A stretch of DNA of 16,380 bases from CAYJIL01 sp964370235 (GTDB lineage Bacteria > Bacteroidota > Bacteroidia > Bacteroidales > Rikenellaceae). Positions within the stretch are counted from its first letter, which is position 1. Every line of letters starts with the position of its first letter. Made by a program: the position numbers and the translations under genes. The notes beneath the pieces are model-generated. The model searched no databases. It was not told the DNA's origin and was given only the letters and a program-made list of their open reading frames with translations. Below are positions 14,253-16,380 of this stretch, one piece after another. The stretch is taken from contig CAYJIL010000051.1 in NCBI GenBank assembly GCA_964370235.1, positions 1-16,380 on the forward strand, in the 5' to 3' direction.

Positions 14253-14702
14253 TTATGCTAATTTTTTTGCTAACCACCACACTAGCCGCCCACAACCAAG
14301 AGCCACCACTCCAATTACAAGCCATAGCGAATAGCGATATAGTTTGGGGATGTGCTTTACTTGCTTAACTACCTCTACTTGTTTGGTGAGGGTAATGGTA
14401 TCCCTAATCTCGATAGTTCTCTCTACTACCTTTGTTCTCCATTTAACTTTACTCTCTAGCAGGTTGTCTTTTATGCTAAGTTGCGATTTGGCTAGTTCGC
14501 CCTTTAGGTGATTGAGCTCTCGAACTAGCACCATGCCATTGCTATCGCACTCTAGCAGTGCGGCAATTGTGGCACTATCGGCTCTTGTCTCTAGGAGCGT
14601 ATCAATAATTATTTGTGTGCGTGTTTGTGGAACGTACACTTTTTTTGTGCAAGCGGCGAGCATAGCTGCTATGGCTACCGCTACTAACATATATCTTATC
14701 AT
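14253..14702 (-). CDS. Phage lipoprotein with C-terminal membrane anchor, predicted unimolecular spanin
   Basis: A 149-residue protein with a lipoprotein signal: hydrophobic 4-17, then lipobox L15-A-A-C18. The mature part (19-123) is mostly charged helix, probably coiled coil, followed by a C-terminal membrane helix (about 124-145) and a basic AKKLA end. A lipid anchor at the outer membrane plus a membrane helix in the inner membrane is the layout of unimolecular spanins such as phage T1 gp11, which fuse the two membranes at the last step of lysis. Its place as last gene of the cassette, directly behind the peptidoglycan hydrolase, agrees. It overlaps that gene by ATGA (14699-14702), implying translational coupling. 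No similarity search was possible; the call rests on topology and position. Confidence 0.65.
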   Translation of the reverse strand: MIRYMLVAVAIAAMLAACTKKVYVPQTRTQIIIDTLLETRADSATIAALLECDSNGMVLVRELNHLKGELAKSQLSIKDNLLESKVKWRTKVVERTIEIRDTITLTKQVEVVKQVKHIPKLYRYSLWLVIGVVALGCGRLVWWLAKKLA

Positions 14703-15106
14703 GGCTTATGTTTTATAAATAGCTCCCAGCCTTCGTTAATTTCGTTAGCGGGCGGTGGTGTTCCGTTCTCCATAGTTACCATTGCGCTCACTACGGGCAC
14801 CATTATATCTCTATTGGTGGTAGTTATAACCACGTTTGGCTTTACGCCGCTCTTTTGGCTCACAAAATCGACATATGAGAGGGTGTGATTCTCACACGGT
14901 GGGGCATAGCGATCTATCATCTTTGCTAGTGTGCATACACCTCGTCTAGCATAGCTGTCGAGTACTACGAATATGGCTCTATAACCCCATGCAGGGCTTT
15001 CGAAACACTTGAATGATTTGTCGTTAGATTCTTTTTCTCCTAGGTATTTGACAGTAGATTTGCGTATATTCCCGGGATTATTGTTGCGGTAACCTCTTGT
15101 TTTCAT
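14699..15106 (-). CDS. Phage peptidoglycan hydrolase-like protein (endolysin / structural protein P5-like)
   Basis: A 135-residue protein beginning MKTRGYRNNNPGNIRKS, the N-terminal signature of a family of small phage muramidase or transglycosylase-like proteins often annotated structural protein P5 or endolysin. Further family features are FKCFESPAWGYRAIF (about 32-46), IDRYAPPCENHTLSY (about 63-77) and a C-terminal region near EGWELF. Expected activity is cleavage of the glycan backbone of host peptidoglycan; the catalytic residue cannot be fixed by eye. The frame stays open to 15217, but ATG 15104-15106 matches the family start and sits 7 bases after the previous stop, so it is preferred. 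No signal peptide is seen, so it would need a holin for export. Its stop overlaps the spanin-like start. Confidence 0.75.
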   Translation of the reverse strand: MKTRGYRNNNPGNIRKSTVKYLGEKESNDKSFKCFESPAWGYRAIFVVLDSYARRGVCTLAKMIDRYAPPCENHTLSYVDFVSQKSGVKPNVVITTTNRDIMVPVVSAMVTMENGTPPPANEINEGWELFIKHKP

Positions 15107-15113
15107 GGCTTTT

Positions 15114-15512
15114 CTATTTTGGTTTACTATTATCATGAAGTGGCGGTACTCTGTCGGGGCAATCATAGAGCTGGCACTTGAACCTCTCGGCTCTCTTTTT
15201 TTCGAGTTCGGCATCAATTAGCTTTATCTCCATGTCGGCAAGTTGACGAGATATTTCGATAATGCGGCTACGTTTCTTGTCTATAATATCTTGCATTTGC
15301 CCAATGGTTGAGTATGCCTCTTTTAGCTCTCCCGATAGATGTTCAATCTCAATTTTTAGAGTCGAAAACTCTCCTTTTTGAACATTAATCTCTACCATGT
15401 CGGCTTCGGCATTGCTCTTGCGCCTTTTCGACTTATAAAACATGAGTAGCGAGGCAACACCAGTGAGTGCCACTAGGTTGTTGAGGATTATATCTAATAT
15501 CTCTCTTTTCAT
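15114..15512 (-). CDS. Membrane-anchored coiled-coil phage protein, possible holin
   Basis: A 132-residue protein with one hydrophobic segment (about 8-26, ILDIILNNLVALTGVASLLM), a strongly basic stretch behind it (KSKRRK), a long charged helix of coiled-coil type (about 45-112) and a C-terminal CQLYDCPDRVPPL segment. By the positive-inside rule the helix lies in the cytoplasm. It stands between the tail-protein gene (stop 4 bases upstream) and the hydrolase gene (7 bases downstream), the usual place for a holin or lysis-timing protein; one membrane segment with a large coiled coil is not a standard holin form. The frame extends upstream to 15545, but ATG 15510-15512 avoids overlapping the preceding gene. 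I do not recognise a named family. Confidence 0.6.
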   Translation of the reverse strand: MKREILDIILNNLVALTGVASLLMFYKSKRRKSNAEADMVEINVQKGEFSTLKIEIEHLSGELKEAYSTIGQMQDIIDKKRSRIIEISRQLADMEIKLIDAELEKKRAERFKCQLYDCPDRVPPLHDNSKPK

Positions 15513-15516
15513 ATAT

Positions 15517-16380
15517 CTATAAATTTTGATTATTAATGGTAACATCGCCCTTAATTATCACCTCAAGGGTGTTGTCATCTCTAATTCGTTGGTAGTTATA
15601 CTCGTTACTGCTAGCAATGAGCGCCGTGCCATTGGGGGCGATAATAAATTTGCGCTGTCCTTTTGTGAGTTTTATGTTGCTAGTAATTACCGAACTCGTC
15701 GAACCCGAAATCGTGCCACTTGTGGTTGATAGAATAATGACCGATCCAATTTTATATCTAGCACCTTTGGTTAACACAGAGCTAGTATTAAAAGTAGTTT
15801 GTGCCGTGCCATTGGTCGATATTGCTTTGTATAGTTGTGACTGGCGAGTGTATTTACCATTTACATACTTGAACAGCCATAGCGAGGCAGTGGCGTTGCT
15901 TGAATTACCCGTGGTTGTAGCATTTGCACTCACGCCTATTAGGTTGATGGTGACATTGTCCCAAGCGGCAGTAAATTCGGTTGCCGAAAGCATAACATAC
16001 TCTTGATAGCCATAACCTAGCGAGCGGCTTTGTGCGCTGAGCGAACAGTTTGCGCTACCTGTGTTGGTGTCTATCTCTTGGTAAATGCTGCCTAGTGGCT
16101 CGTTGCGAATGATTACCTGCATGCCATTGTCGCTAGTTATGGTTGTAGAGCTCTCGTTAATGTTCATAATGCCCCATCTACCTTGCCCCTCGGGTGTGAC
16201 CATAAACTGTGAATCCCAATAGCCCGTAGCAGGTTCGGCAAATAGCCATGGTGCTGTAATACCATCGCCACAAATTCCTGCTCGAATATCTCCTTGGCTA
16301 CCATCACGCACAGCTATCATCGACCCTATCGTTACACCGCCCGATACTTCGGTAGTGTCATCCTTGAATGTGTCGATAAG
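15517..16380 (-). CDS. Phage tail or other structural protein, C-terminal part (runs off the window)
   Basis: The frame is open from the window edge to TAG at 15517-15519, at least 287 codons. The ATG at 16318-16320 is internal: 20 more in-frame codons upstream (LIDTFKDDTTEVSGGVTIGS) continue to the edge. The visible part is rich in Ser, Thr and Asn and in short beta-type stretches, without membrane segments or catalytic motifs. The pattern 'DxFxDDTTEVSGGVTIG' and the C-terminal KFIIAPNGTALIASS resemble the ends of Bacteroidetes phage tail or baseplate-associated proteins, as I recall them. Its position directly ahead of the lysis genes fits a late structural gene, perhaps receptor binding. 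Exact role unknown. Confidence 0.65.
   Translation of the reverse strand, partial: LIDTFKDDTTEVSGGVTIGSMIAVRDGSQGDIRAGICGDGITAPWLFAEPATGYWDSQFMVTPEGQGRWGIMNINESSTTITSDNGMQVIIRNEPLGSIYQEIDTNTGSANCSLSAQSRSLGYGYQEYVMLSATEFTAAWDNVTINLIGVSANATTTGNSSNATASLWLFKYVNGKYTRQSQLYKAISTNGTAQTTFNTSSVLTKGARYKIGSVIILSTTSGTISGSTSSVITSNIKLTKGQRKFIIAPNGTALIASSNEYNYQRIRDDNTLEVIIKGDVTINNQNL

Noticed and set aside
14174..14368. Plus-strand ORF of 64 codons after the TPR terminator
   Set aside because: It starts inside the terminator tail, has no promoter, shows no protein-like composition and overlaps the lipoprotein gene on the other strand.
15107..15217. N-terminal extension of the hydrolase-like ORF to 15217
   Set aside because: The extra 37 residues overlap the preceding gene and look unlike any hydrolase N-terminus; the family start motif begins at the ATG at 15106.

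Overview
The window looks like a chromosomal segment of a low-GC member of the Bacteroidales. The evidence is gene content (7TM-HD PgpH, YitT, futalosine-pathway MqnC, gyrA followed by a secreted TPR gene), near absence of Shine-Dalgarno sequences in front of genes, and several promoters of the Bacteroidetes type (TTTG or TTG, about 19-22 bases, then TAnnTTTG, seen as TACCTTTG or TAACTTTG). The right end runs into a prophage. The genus is not determinable; Rikenellaceae-like is a guess.

Left part (minus strand, 5-2919): a YitT-family membrane protein and a 7TM-HD phosphodiesterase of the PgpH type overlap by one base and form a two-gene unit. A 386-base divergent intergenic region with a promoter on each side separates it from plsY (plus), which makes lysophosphatidic acid. 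plsY and the facing gene share a bidirectional terminator.

Centre (minus strand, 4022-8973): reading leftwards, a 2[4Fe-4S] ferredoxin with its own terminator, mqnC (menaquinone by the futalosine route), thiC (thiamine pyrimidine synthesis, with its own short-leader promoter) and, 14 bases behind thiC, a secreted glycoside hydrolase family 2 protein. In that GH2 protein the expected nucleophile glutamate is glycine, and several substrate-binding residues are also changed.

Right-centre (plus strand, about 9342-14111): greA, gyrA and a secreted TPR protein, probably co-transcribed. greA has a leader of roughly 190 nt. The leader holds a perfect Shine-Dalgarno sequence and a four-residue ORF, plus two mutually exclusive RNA pairings, one hiding that Shine-Dalgarno and the other forming a terminator-like hairpin. 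In a Bacteroidetes genome this is the most unusual regulatory element here.

Right end (minus strand, 14253 to the edge): the last genes of a prophage or phage remnant. In transcription order they are the C-terminal part of a tail/structural protein (runs off the window), a membrane-anchored coiled-coil protein (possible holin), a small peptidoglycan-hydrolase-like protein, and a lipoprotein with a C-terminal membrane anchor that has the layout of a unimolecular spanin. They are tightly packed and read as a lysis cassette. No integrase, tRNA or att site is visible.

The two strongest leads are the greA leader switch and the active-site-altered GH2 protein.
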